Shown here in pieces: positions 6,600-13,861 of a DNA stretch of 16,714 nucleotides. The position numbers and the translations under genes are program-made. Source of the DNA: Pseudodesulfovibrio sp. (GTDB lineage: Bacteria; Desulfobacterota; Desulfovibrionia; Desulfovibrionales; Desulfovibrionaceae). Every line of letters begins with the position of its first letter. Position 1 is the stretch's first letter. Under the pieces are notes generated by a model. The model had not been told where the DNA came from, did no database searches, and saw only the letters and a program-made list of their open reading frames with translations. The DNA is taken from NCBI GenBank assembly GCA_022712815.1, contig JAFLJW010000125.1, forward strand, positions 1 through 16,714, written 5' to 3'.

Positions 6600-6633
6600 A
6601 ATAATAAAGTCGCCCGCAGAAGATCTGCGGGCG
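6600..6633 (-). terminator. Terminator of the pyruvate:ferredoxin oxidoreductase gene
   Basis: A perfect 10-bp stem CGCCCGCAGA/TCTGCGGGCG (6611-6633) with a 3-base loop, followed on the minus strand by ACTTTATTATT. It lies 27 bases past the oxidoreductase stop. A run of T also follows on the plus strand (6635-6641), so it could work in both directions. Confidence 0.85.
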
Positions 6634-6659
6634 GCTTTTTTGTTTAAGTTATCGTGAGA

Positions 6660-9600
6660 CTATTTGTCGTCGCAGCCATCACTGGCCATGTGCTTCAAGG
6701 TCTCGTAGCGTTTGTTGTAGTCCTTTTCGATACCGGCGCGGAACTCCTTGGAGAATTCGGGGTAGAATCTCTCAAGCATGGCGTAGCGGTTTTCGCCGGA
6801 CAGGAATTCCTGCAAGGTTCCGTCCGGGGCCTTGGATTCGAGGATGAACGGGTTTTCGCCCTTGTCCGCGAGTTCCGGGTTGTAGCGGTAGAGCGGCCAG
6901 TAGCCGGAATCAACGGCCAGTTTCTGTTCGAGTTGGGTCTTGCCCATGCCCTTCTTGATGCCCTGATTGATGCAGGGAGCGTAGGCGATGATCACGGACG
7001 GGCCATCATATGCCTCGGCTTCCTTGATCGCTTTCAGAAACTGGTTCTTGTTGGCACCCATGGAGACGGAGGCGACATAGACATAACCGTAGGTCATTGC
7101 CATGCGGCCAAGGTCTTTTTTGCCAGTGGTCTTGCCTGCGGCGGCGAATTTGGCGATGGAGCCGAGCGGGGTGGCCTTTGAAGCCTGACCGCCGGTGTTC
7201 GAGTAGACCTCGGTATCCATGACCAGAATGTTGATGTCCTTGCCTGAGGCAATGACGTGATCCAGGCCGCCGTAGCCGATATCGTAAGCCCAGCCGTCAC
7301 CGCCGAATATCCACATGGATTTCTTGGAGTACAGGTCGGACATTGAGGCGATTTCTTTCAACGCCTTCTTGCGAGTATCCTTGAGGGCCGCCTTGAGCGT
7401 GTCGCCAGTGGTTTTGGCCAGCTCGACGTCATCACGTCCTTTCAGCCATTCGTTCATGGCCGTCTTGATATTTCCGGTTTCGTCCTTGGCGGCTTCTTTC
7501 ATAAGCTCGGCCAAATGGTTGCGTCGTTGGTCAAAGGCCATCTCAATGCCATAGCCGAATTCGGCGGCATCCTCGAACAGGGAGTTACCCCAGGCCGGGC
7601 CGTGGCCGTCACTGTTGACGCAGTATGGTGTGGTCGGTGCGCTTGCTCCCCAGATGGAGGAACAACCCGTCGCGTTGGCGATGATCATGCGTTCGCCAAA
7701 GAGCTGGGTGATGACCTTGACGTACGGGGTTTCGCCACAACCGGCGCAGGCACCGGAGAATTCCATCAGGGATTGACGGAACTGGCTGCCCTTGACTGAT
7801 TCGCGGCTAAAAGCTTCCTTGTAGGAAACCTTTTCAGAGAAGTCGAAGTTGCTGGTCTGGACAGTGGTCTGGGTAGCGATGGGCTTCATGACCAGAGCCT
7901 TTTCCTTGGCCGGGCAGATGTCGGCGCAGTTGCCGCAACCCAGACAGTCAAGGGTGTTGACCTGCAATCTGAAGTGCATGCCCTTCACGTCCTTGCCCAT
8001 GGCATCGAGGGTCTCGAAGGACTTGGGAGCCTTGGTCATTTCGTCGTTGGTAGCGAGGACGGAGCGCAGTGCGCTATGCGGGCAGACGAATGAGCACTGG
8101 TTACACTGGATGCAGTTATCCTTGATCCATTCAGGGGTCATGATGGCAACGCCACGTTTTTCGTATTTGCTGGTGGCAACAGGCATGGTGCCGTCATGGG
8201 AGAATGCGGAGACGGGTAGGGTGTCGCCTTTCTGGGCCAGAACCGTGCGCATGACGTTCTTCACGTAATCAGGCTCGTTCTGTTTGACCGGTGCATCGTC
8301 CTTGAGTTTTTCCCAGGCAGCCGGGACTTCTATTTCAATGATCGCGTCAACGGCGTTGTCAACGGCGGCATTGTTCATATTAACGATCTTCTCGCCCTTT
8401 TTACCGTATGCGGTTTGGATGCCTTCCTTGAGCAGTGTTACTGCCTTGGCAAAGGGAATGACTTCGGAGAGCTTGAAGAAGGCGGTCTGCATGATCATGT
8501 TGATGCGTCCGCCAAGGCCGACTTCCTGTGCGATCTTGACCGCGTCAACCGTGTAGAACTTGAGCTTTTTCTCGGCAATGGTGCGGCGCATGGCTGTGGG
8601 CAGTTGCTTGTCGAGTTCGGCGGCGGTCCAGGCGCAGTTGAGTACGAAAGTACCATTATCCTTGATGCCTTCAAGTACATCATACAGATTGACATAGCTG
8701 GGGTTGTGGCAGGCGATATAATCCGCGTCCGTGATCAGGTAGGTGGACTGGATCGGCTTTTTGCCAAAGCGCAGGTGCGAGATGGTGATGCCGCCGGATT
8801 TTTTGGAATCGTAGGCAAAATAGCCCTGAGCGTACAAGTCCGTGTTGTCGCCGATGATCTTGATCGCCTGCTTGTTCGCGCCGACAGTACCATCGGAGCC
8901 AAGGCCCCAGAATTTGACCTGAACAGTACCCTTCGGGGTGGTGTCCACACAGTCGCAGTTGAACAAAGAGGTGTCGGTGACATCATCAACGATACCAACG
9001 GTGAAGCCGTGCTTGGGTTTGTCAAGGCTGTCAAACACGGATTTGACCATGGCCGGGGTGAATTCTTTGGAGCCGAGGCCGTAGCGGCCACCGACGATCT
9101 TGGGAGCGTTGGCCTTGCCGGCATAAGCGGTCACAATGTCCATGTAGAGCGGGTCGCCCAGTGCGCCGGGCTCTTTGGTCCGGTCGAGGACTGCGATCTT
9201 TGTGACCGTTTTGGGGATGGCGGAAAGCATGTGCTTGATGGAGAAGGGACGGAACAGGCGAACCTTGACCAGACCGACTTTTATGCCGGTGGTGTTCAGG
9301 TGGTTGACTGTTTCCTCGATGGCTTCACAACCGGAACCCATGGCGATGATGATCTTGTCCGCTTTGGGATGGCCGACGTAGTCGAAGAGTTTGTATTTGC
9401 GGCCCGTGATCTTGGCGACTTTTTCCATGTAGTCTTCCACAATGGCGGGGATGGCGTCGTAGTATTTGTTGGTGGATTCAAGACCCTGGAAATAAATATC
9501 CGGGTTCTGGGCGGTGCCGCGAATATCCGGGTGCTCCGGGTTCATGGACTTGGCGCGGAACTGGGCCAGCTTCTCGGTGTTCAGGAGCGGCTTCATGTCA

Positions 9601-10166
9601 TCGTAGTCGATGACCTCGATTTTCTGGATTTCGTGGGAGGTCCTGAATCCGTCAAATACGCTCATGAAGGGAATGGATGATTCGATAGTGGCAAGGTGCG
9701 TTACCAGAGAGAGGTCCATGACTTCCTGCACCGAGTTCGAGAAGAGCATGGCAAAACCGGTCTGGCGCGCGGCCATTACATCCCGGTGGTCGCCAAAAAT
9801 GGAAAGGGCGTGGCTTGCGATCGCACGGGCCGAGACATGAAAAACGCCGGGCAGTAGCTCGCCGGTCATTTTGTACATGTTGGGAATCATTAGCAGCAAA
9901 CCCTGCGAGGCCGTGAAGGTACAGGTCAGTGCGCCGCCAGCCAGTGAGCCATGCATGGCACCGGCTGCGCCGGCTTCGGACTGCATCTGCCGGATTTGTA
10001 CTTTTTGACCGAAAATGTTCTTGCGTCCCTGGGCCGCCCATTCGTCGGCTATCTCACCCATGGGGGTGGAGGGGGTGATGGGATAGATGGCGGCTGTCTC
10101 CGTCATGGCGTAAGCCACGTGCGCAGCAGCGGTGTTGCCGTCCATTGTTTTCATTTTCTTCGACAT
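6660..10166 (-). CDS. nifJ: Pyruvate:ferredoxin (flavodoxin) oxidoreductase, single-chain
   Basis: 1168 residues, a full homodimeric-type PFOR. It oxidises pyruvate and CoA to acetyl-CoA and CO2 and passes electrons to ferredoxin or flavodoxin in the cytoplasm. The N-terminal pyruvate-binding domain has YPITPSTPMGE. Two ferredoxin-type clusters are carried by C685-x2-C688-x2-C691-x3-C695 and C741-x2-C744-x2-C747-x3-C751. The proximal cluster ligands are C807, C810, C835 and C1065. The C-terminal thiamine-diphosphate domain has GDGWAYDIGYGG and a DTEVYSNTGGQ metal/ThDP loop. The start is supported by GGAGAGAG about 7 bases before the ATG. The chain ends near residue 1168 and lacks the ~60-residue protective extension known from the oxygen-tolerant Desulfovibrio africanus enzyme. 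It stands alone, with its own terminator and a divergent upstream region. Confidence 0.98.
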   Translation of the reverse strand: MSKKMKTMDGNTAAAHVAYAMTETAAIYPITPSTPMGEIADEWAAQGRKNIFGQKVQIRQMQSEAGAAGAMHGSLAGGALTCTFTASQGLLLMIPNMYKMTGELLPGVFHVSARAIASHALSIFGDHRDVMAARQTGFAMLFSNSVQEVMDLSLVTHLATIESSIPFMSVFDGFRTSHEIQKIEVIDYDDMKPLLNTEKLAQFRAKSMNPEHPDIRGTAQNPDIYFQGLESTNKYYDAIPAIVEDYMEKVAKITGRKYKLFDYVGHPKADKIIIAMGSGCEAIEETVNHLNTTGIKVGLVKVRLFRPFSIKHMLSAIPKTVTKIAVLDRTKEPGALGDPLYMDIVTAYAGKANAPKIVGGRYGLGSKEFTPAMVKSVFDSLDKPKHGFTVGIVDDVTDTSLFNCDCVDTTPKGTVQVKFWGLGSDGTVGANKQAIKIIGDNTDLYAQGYFAYDSKKSGGITISHLRFGKKPIQSTYLITDADYIACHNPSYVNLYDVLEGIKDNGTFVLNCAWTAAELDKQLPTAMRRTIAEKKLKFYTVDAVKIAQEVGLGGRINMIMQTAFFKLSEVIPFAKAVTLLKEGIQTAYGKKGEKIVNMNNAAVDNAVDAIIEIEVPAAWEKLKDDAPVKQNEPDYVKNVMRTVLAQKGDTLPVSAFSHDGTMPVATSKYEKRGVAIMTPEWIKDNCIQCNQCSFVCPHSALRSVLATNDEMTKAPKSFETLDAMGKDVKGMHFRLQVNTLDCLGCGNCADICPAKEKALVMKPIATQTTVQTSNFDFSEKVSYKEAFSRESVKGSQFRQSLMEFSGACAGCGETPYVKVITQLFGERMIIANATGCSSIWGASAPTTPYCVNSDGHGPAWGNSLFEDAAEFGYGIEMAFDQRRNHLAELMKEAAKDETGNIKTAMNEWLKGRDDVELAKTTGDTLKAALKDTRKKALKEIASMSDLYSKKSMWIFGGDGWAYDIGYGGLDHVIASGKDINILVMDTEVYSNTGGQASKATPLGSIAKFAAAGKTTGKKDLGRMAMTYGYVYVASVSMGANKNQFLKAIKEAEAYDGPSVIIAYAPCINQGIKKGMGKTQLEQKLAVDSGYWPLYRYNPELADKGENPFILESKAPDGTLQEFLSGENRYAMLERFYPEFSKEFRAGIEKDYNKRYETLKHMASDGCDDK

Positions 10167-10253
10167 GTTCTCTCTCCGAGTTTTGAATTGGACCTGTTAC
10201 AACCAATAGTAGCTGGTTTTGTTATCCAGTATTATTATTGTGAAATACTTTTT

Positions 10254-10283
10254 CCTCCCCCGGTGATGAAAATACCGGTGAGG
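10254..10283. promoter_or_regulatory. Inverted repeat in the oxidoreductase upstream region
   Basis: CCTC and CCGGT on the left pair with ACCGG and GAGG on the right, giving 9 pairs split by a small internal loop around a 9-base loop. It lies about 90 bases upstream of the oxidoreductase start, so it could be an operator or a leader hairpin. No T-run follows, so it is not a terminator. Confidence 0.4.
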
Positions 10284-10407
10284 ACCACAGAAACGAATTT
10301 CCTGCGTTGGGCCACAATGAGAGGAAGTTATCACAGTGTTGTGCTTTTTTTTTCGCGCTTTATGCCTTCGGGGTCAAGCCCTTTCACTTCCGTTCCCCGT
10401 CTAAACT

Positions 10408-10437
10408 TTACCACTTACCGATTTTTTCGGATAAAAT
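10408..10437 (+). promoter_or_regulatory. Candidate promoter of the MFS-ApbE gene
   Basis: TTACCA (10408-10413) and TAAAAT (10432-10437), 18 bases apart, match the sigma-70 boxes 4/6 and 5/6. GATTTT (10420-10425) and AAAATC (10433-10438) form an inverted repeat over the -10 box. Transcription from here would begin near 10444, giving a leader of about 110 bases. Confidence 0.4.
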
Positions 10438-10462
10438 CACGTGCAACTATCATTTTTCTGTT

Positions 10463-10478
10463 GATTGATTAGTCAATC
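10463..10478 (+). promoter_or_regulatory. Palindrome GATTGA-TTAG-TCAATC before MFS-ApbE
   Basis: A perfect 6-bp inverted repeat with a 4-base centre, about 20 bases downstream of the predicted transcription start. The position suits a repressor operator. The spacing does not fit the FNR consensus. No regulator gene is adjacent. Confidence 0.35.
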
Positions 10479-10554
10479 TTTTCCTGACATACGAACATCT
10501 TGCCAAGCAGAGGCATTTGAAGTCACAATGCGTTGGAGTGAATTTGAGAATCCA

Positions 10555-12738
10555 ATGAAAAATAATCATACCAAAGAAAATTCTGCCAATAAACGTCTGA
10601 TTTTGACCGCAATCTTGTCCAGCGGATTCATTTCCACGTTGGGTCTTGGTCTTTTTTCATTCACGCTGCCGCTTCTGAGTCTGGATGAAAAAATTAGCGG
10701 AGTCTGGCTCGGAACCGCCTTTGCCGGATATTACCTCGCAAAGCTGCTGGTCGCTCCCGTGTCCGGGATGCTGGCGGATCGGATCGGGCCGCGTTTACCA
10801 TTGTTGCTGGCCGCTTTGGTTGGAACTATTGCCCCGCTCATATACTTTTTTTATCAAAGCCTGACAATTCTTTATGCAATACAGTTCACAATGGGGCTGG
10901 TGTCCGGACTGATCAAGCCGGTCGGATTGGCCGCTCTTGGCGCGACCGGGGAGCAGGACCGCCTTTCCCGCTGGTTCGCGTTGCATGCACTGGTTTTCAA
11001 TGTGGCTCTCTTTATAGGTCCGACCCTTGGTGGATATTTATACCTGAATCGTTCCATGGAGCCTATTTTACTGGTTCTTTCCGGTTGTATGGGGCTGACC
11101 GCAATCATTGTCGCCATCATGTTGCCCAAGGATACCCACACCCATAGCAGGGATATGGGGGCTGAGGGGAATTCTTCGACTTCCTTTGATGCTGTGGCTC
11201 TTTTCCTCGCCATTACGGGGCGTACCCTTGGAATTGGTCTCATGGTGACCTTTTATCCTGTTCTTCTTGTCACGACTCTGGGCCGGAGCGGGTTGGTGAT
11301 CGGAGCCGTATTTGCGGTTCCGAGTCTCATGGTCTGCATTGGCCTTCCCTTCTTTGGTCGTTTGAACAACGTTCCAAAACCGATGACTGTCGTGCTGGGC
11401 ATGCTCGTCAGTGCAGGGGCGTTGTTTGCTTTGGGTGCGTGTCGGGAGATGTGGCAATTCGTGTTTTTCGGTTCAGTCATGGGACTGGGTGCGGCTCTGT
11501 CAATTCCTTCTTCCATGGCACTTGCGTCCGGGTTGACCAGGAGTCAGGGCAGGGTCTTTGGCGCGGCACACTTTGCCGCTGGAATCGGTTTTCTCATTGG
11601 CCCGTTATTGGGTGGTTTGACCGTGCAGAATCTCCATGCAGTCGGGCCTGCTTTGCAGGTGGCGGCAGTCATTGGCGCCTGTGCCTGTATGCCTCTTTTT
11701 TCTTCTGCCTTGCGCGATAAATTTAAATGGGGCAAAGGTTTTTCCTTTGGTGTGGCTATCTTTTGCACTTTGCTTCTGGGCGGTTTCGGTTCAGTGCAAT
11801 TCAGCCCGGTACCTGGTGATTCAGTTGCCGCAGAATCCGGCTTGTATCGGTATACCGATGTCGCCATGGGAACCGTGGTCAAGCTGACTCTCAAGGCTGA
11901 CAGCCAGAAAGCCGCGGACGATGCATCGCGCAAAGTGTTGGCGTTAATGCGATTGTTACAGCAGGACTTTGATTTTCGTGACCCGGATGGGTCCATGGGC
12001 CGGATAAACAGGGCGGCTGGAAAATATTGGGTTACCCCGTCAGCTCGTTCATACGCCTTGCTTGGGAGAACCCTTGCCTTCAGCCTGGAAACCGGCGGGG
12101 TGTTTGACCCGACCATCGGCGCGTTGACCACATTGCCCTTGTTCTATGTACTGGATGAGACCATCGGCCAGAGCAAGAAAAAACTGGTTGATTACCGTCT
12201 TGTCATGGTCGATGAGGCTGGCAAACGAATTCGACTGAAAAAGAAAGGCATGTCTCTTGACATGGGAGGCATTGCCAAGGGGACCATTATTGACGCTGCG
12301 GTCAGGTTGTTAAAGGCCCAGGGCATCCGGGCCGGTATTGTCGAAGCTGGCGGTGATTTTTATTGCTTCGGTGATCGTGACTGGACCATCGGAATCCGTC
12401 ATCCTCGTGCCAAGAAGTTGTATGGAACCGTGGTTGTCCGGGAAAAAGGCGTGTGCGGATCGGGTGATTACGAGCAGTTCGTGACCACGGAAAATCATGG
12501 CAAGTCCCAGTTGCAGCACCATATTATTGATCCGTCAAACATGGAGTCAGCCGATAAATCCGTCGGGGTGACTGTCATCGCGGAGAACGCGGAGAAAGCG
12601 GACTCTCTTGCCACAGCACTGTTCATAATGGGACCGAAAAAGGGGAGGGCGTTCATGCGAGAACACTACCAGCACGACTCGGCCCTGTGGTTCACGCCTG
12701 ATTTATCCGTTGTTGTCACAGATAATTTTCCGAAATGA
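10555..12738 (+). CDS. Fusion of MFS transporter and ApbE-type FAD:protein FMN transferase
   Basis: 727 residues from the ATG at 10555, chosen because GAG lies six bases upstream and it leaves ~14 residues before helix 1; an ATG at 10528 is possible. Residues ~15-390 give 12 hydrophobic helices of a major facilitator with the loop 2-3 motif GMLADRIGPR. A thirteenth helix (~397-416) follows, then an ApbE domain with all expected motifs: MGT at 438-440, FDPTIG from 517, LDMGGIAKG at 568-576, GSGDYE at 635-640, and D683/T687 in ADSLATALF. ApbE takes FMN from FAD and links it to threonine or serine of target proteins such as Rnf/Nqr subunits, outside the cytoplasm. With both MFS termini inside, helix 13 would place ApbE in the periplasm. 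The transporter could export FAD or another flavin to it, but that is inference. There is no stop or frame break at the junction. It is a single gene with its own terminator. Confidence 0.93.
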   Translation: MKNNHTKENSANKRLILTAILSSGFISTLGLGLFSFTLPLLSLDEKISGVWLGTAFAGYYLAKLLVAPVSGMLADRIGPRLPLLLAALVGTIAPLIYFFYQSLTILYAIQFTMGLVSGLIKPVGLAALGATGEQDRLSRWFALHALVFNVALFIGPTLGGYLYLNRSMEPILLVLSGCMGLTAIIVAIMLPKDTHTHSRDMGAEGNSSTSFDAVALFLAITGRTLGIGLMVTFYPVLLVTTLGRSGLVIGAVFAVPSLMVCIGLPFFGRLNNVPKPMTVVLGMLVSAGALFALGACREMWQFVFFGSVMGLGAALSIPSSMALASGLTRSQGRVFGAAHFAAGIGFLIGPLLGGLTVQNLHAVGPALQVAAVIGACACMPLFSSALRDKFKWGKGFSFGVAIFCTLLLGGFGSVQFSPVPGDSVAAESGLYRYTDVAMGTVVKLTLKADSQKAADDASRKVLALMRLLQQDFDFRDPDGSMGRINRAAGKYWVTPSARSYALLGRTLAFSLETGGVFDPTIGALTTLPLFYVLDETIGQSKKKLVDYRLVMVDEAGKRIRLKKKGMSLDMGGIAKGTIIDAAVRLLKAQGIRAGIVEAGGDFYCFGDRDWTIGIRHPRAKKLYGTVVVREKGVCGSGDYEQFVTTENHGKSQLQHHIIDPSNMESADKSVGVTVIAENAEKADSLATALFIMGPKKGRAFMREHYQHDSALWFTPDLSVVVTDNFPK

Positions 12739-12750
12739 GTGAAAATGAAA

Positions 12751-12779
12751 AAGCCCCGGCGTTATACCGAGGCTTTTTT
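12751..12779. terminator. Bidirectional terminator between convergent genes
   Basis: AAGCCCCGG (12751-12759) pairs with CCGAGGCTT (12767-12775), with one C-A mismatch and a 7-base loop. A run of T follows on the plus strand and a T-rich run on the minus strand. It lies 12 bases after the MFS-ApbE stop and 17 bases from the end of the opposing gene, so it probably serves both. Confidence 0.85.
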
Positions 12780-12796
12780 GTGTACTTCGCGTCCAG

Positions 12797-13831
12797 CTAG
12801 TTGAGTTCGTCTGCCTGTGTGCGGAAGCGTTCTGCCATATCTTCAAGGACATCGGCGGCAACACCGAATGTCTCCAGATTTTCTTCCGGGCCGTTCAGGA
12901 TTCTGCGGTAGGACCATTGAGCAAGATAGAACAGTTCGGCTTCGGTGCAGCCGGGACATGCCGGTTTCAGGAGACTGATGACTTCGGTCTTGATCCGCTC
13001 TCGTTGCTGGATGGCCTGTTTGAGTCTCTGGCTGGCCTTGGATGTGTTTTTGTCGTCAGCCATGGCATTTTGCAACTGGACGTTGGCCCGTTCCACAGCC
13101 TTGGCTGCCATCAAGTATTTACCGGCCATTTTCGTGATGGAGGGATCGCTTGAAATCGCTTTAAATATTGAAGCCGTCTGATCAATCTTGCGGGCGTTCA
13201 GCCTGAGCATGGCTGTTATTTCCGCATTACTGAGAACACGCCGTTCCGTGTTCTCCCTGACCTTGTACTCACGTTCGTCACTGCTTGCCGTATCAACAAT
13301 CTGGGCCATGAAAACCGGTGCATAAAGGTCGTACAATGTCCTGATCATTGTCGGTGTGAAAGCGTAGTCGAAGATTGCCTTGCGTGACCTGCGGATGTCG
13401 CTGCCGGAAATGGAAAAGCCGTCCAGTTCCTGACCATAGTACATATTGAGGGCCTTTGCCGAAGTCAGGGTGGCAGGTGTGCCCTTGGTGCTTTGCGGAT
13501 GAAAGCGGCTCAAAATGAAATCAGCCAGCGATTCAACAAAAGAGAAGGTCACCATTTGATCTTCTGTGATTTCGATGACTTGAGATTTGTCTGATTTCGC
13601 GTCATCAACTTTCACAGGGGTGGCATTCTGTGCCTCGGCAGTGGATGGCGTGTAGTCCGGTTTGACTTCTTGTTCCTTGTTCACCCAGAAGGGAGCCACC
13701 GGGTCCTCGGATGGTACCACGGCCCTGCGTACCGGTCCTTCCTCGGTGGTGTCGGAAAAGAGCGCGTAGGAGCCGATGGCGAGGAATGTGGCGAGTGTTA
13801 TCAGAATGGCAGCGAGTTTGCGTTGTTTCAT
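12797..13831 (-). CDS. Membrane-anchored or exported protein of unknown function with CPGC motif
   Basis: 344 residues; I do not recognise the family. Residues ~7-25 form one hydrophobic segment after a basic start (MKQRK), a signal anchor or uncleaved signal peptide, so the bulk should be periplasmic. Residues 30-90 are polar and Pro/Ala-rich, probably a flexible linker. From ~90 on, the chain looks helical with many charged residues. A CPGC motif (C292, C295) near the C-terminus is a possible redox-active or metal-binding pair, and these are the only cysteines seen. The gene starts 30 bases after the stop of the Na/Pi cotransporter-like gene, with AGGAG eight bases before the ATG, so the two form an operon. 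A role in handling what that transporter moves, or in sensing it, is a guess from position only. Confidence 0.85.
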   Translation of the reverse strand: MKQRKLAAILITLATFLAIGSYALFSDTTEEGPVRRAVVPSEDPVAPFWVNKEQEVKPDYTPSTAEAQNATPVKVDDAKSDKSQVIEITEDQMVTFSFVESLADFILSRFHPQSTKGTPATLTSAKALNMYYGQELDGFSISGSDIRRSRKAIFDYAFTPTMIRTLYDLYAPVFMAQIVDTASSDEREYKVRENTERRVLSNAEITAMLRLNARKIDQTASIFKAISSDPSITKMAGKYLMAAKAVERANVQLQNAMADDKNTSKASQRLKQAIQQRERIKTEVISLLKPACPGCTEAELFYLAQWSYRRILNGPEENLETFGVAADVLEDMAERFRTQADELN

Positions 13832-13839
13832 TGTGTGTT

Positions 13840-13854
13840 CTCCTGAGACAGGAG
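13840..13854 (-). promoter_or_regulatory. Hairpin covering the ribosome binding site of the downstream gene
   Basis: CTCCTG/CAGGAG form a perfect 6-bp stem with a 3-base loop in the 30-base gap between the two genes. The AGGAG of the downstream gene lies in one arm, so ribosomes finishing the upstream gene may be needed to open it. This is a simple way to couple translation of the pair. Confidence 0.45.
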
Positions 13855-13861
13855 TATCAGT

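Larger units (their letters stand above)
10167..10554. other. Divergent regulatory region between oxidoreductase and MFS-ApbE genes
   Basis: 388 bases without a gene. It contains the oxidoreductase ribosome site (10171-10178), an inverted repeat (10254-10283), an eight-T run (10346-10353), and a plus-strand promoter candidate and palindrome before the fusion gene. I could not identify a convincing promoter for the oxidoreductase or a complete binding site for a known redox regulator. Confidence 0.5.

Noticed and set aside
8415..9680. 421-residue plus-strand frame inside the oxidoreductase gene
   Set aside because: It is the antisense shadow of a well-supported gene; composition is typical of such shadows (Gly/Val/Asp-rich, no domains).
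10238..10254. TTGTGAA-type half-site before the oxidoreductase as a Rex or CRP/HcpR site
   Set aside because: Only one half matches; the second half lacks the expected TTCACAA-like sequence.
10465..10554. Upstream TTG start extending the MFS-ApbE protein by 30 residues
   Set aside because: TTG without a ribosome site; the stretch contains a palindrome and polar residues not needed before helix 1.
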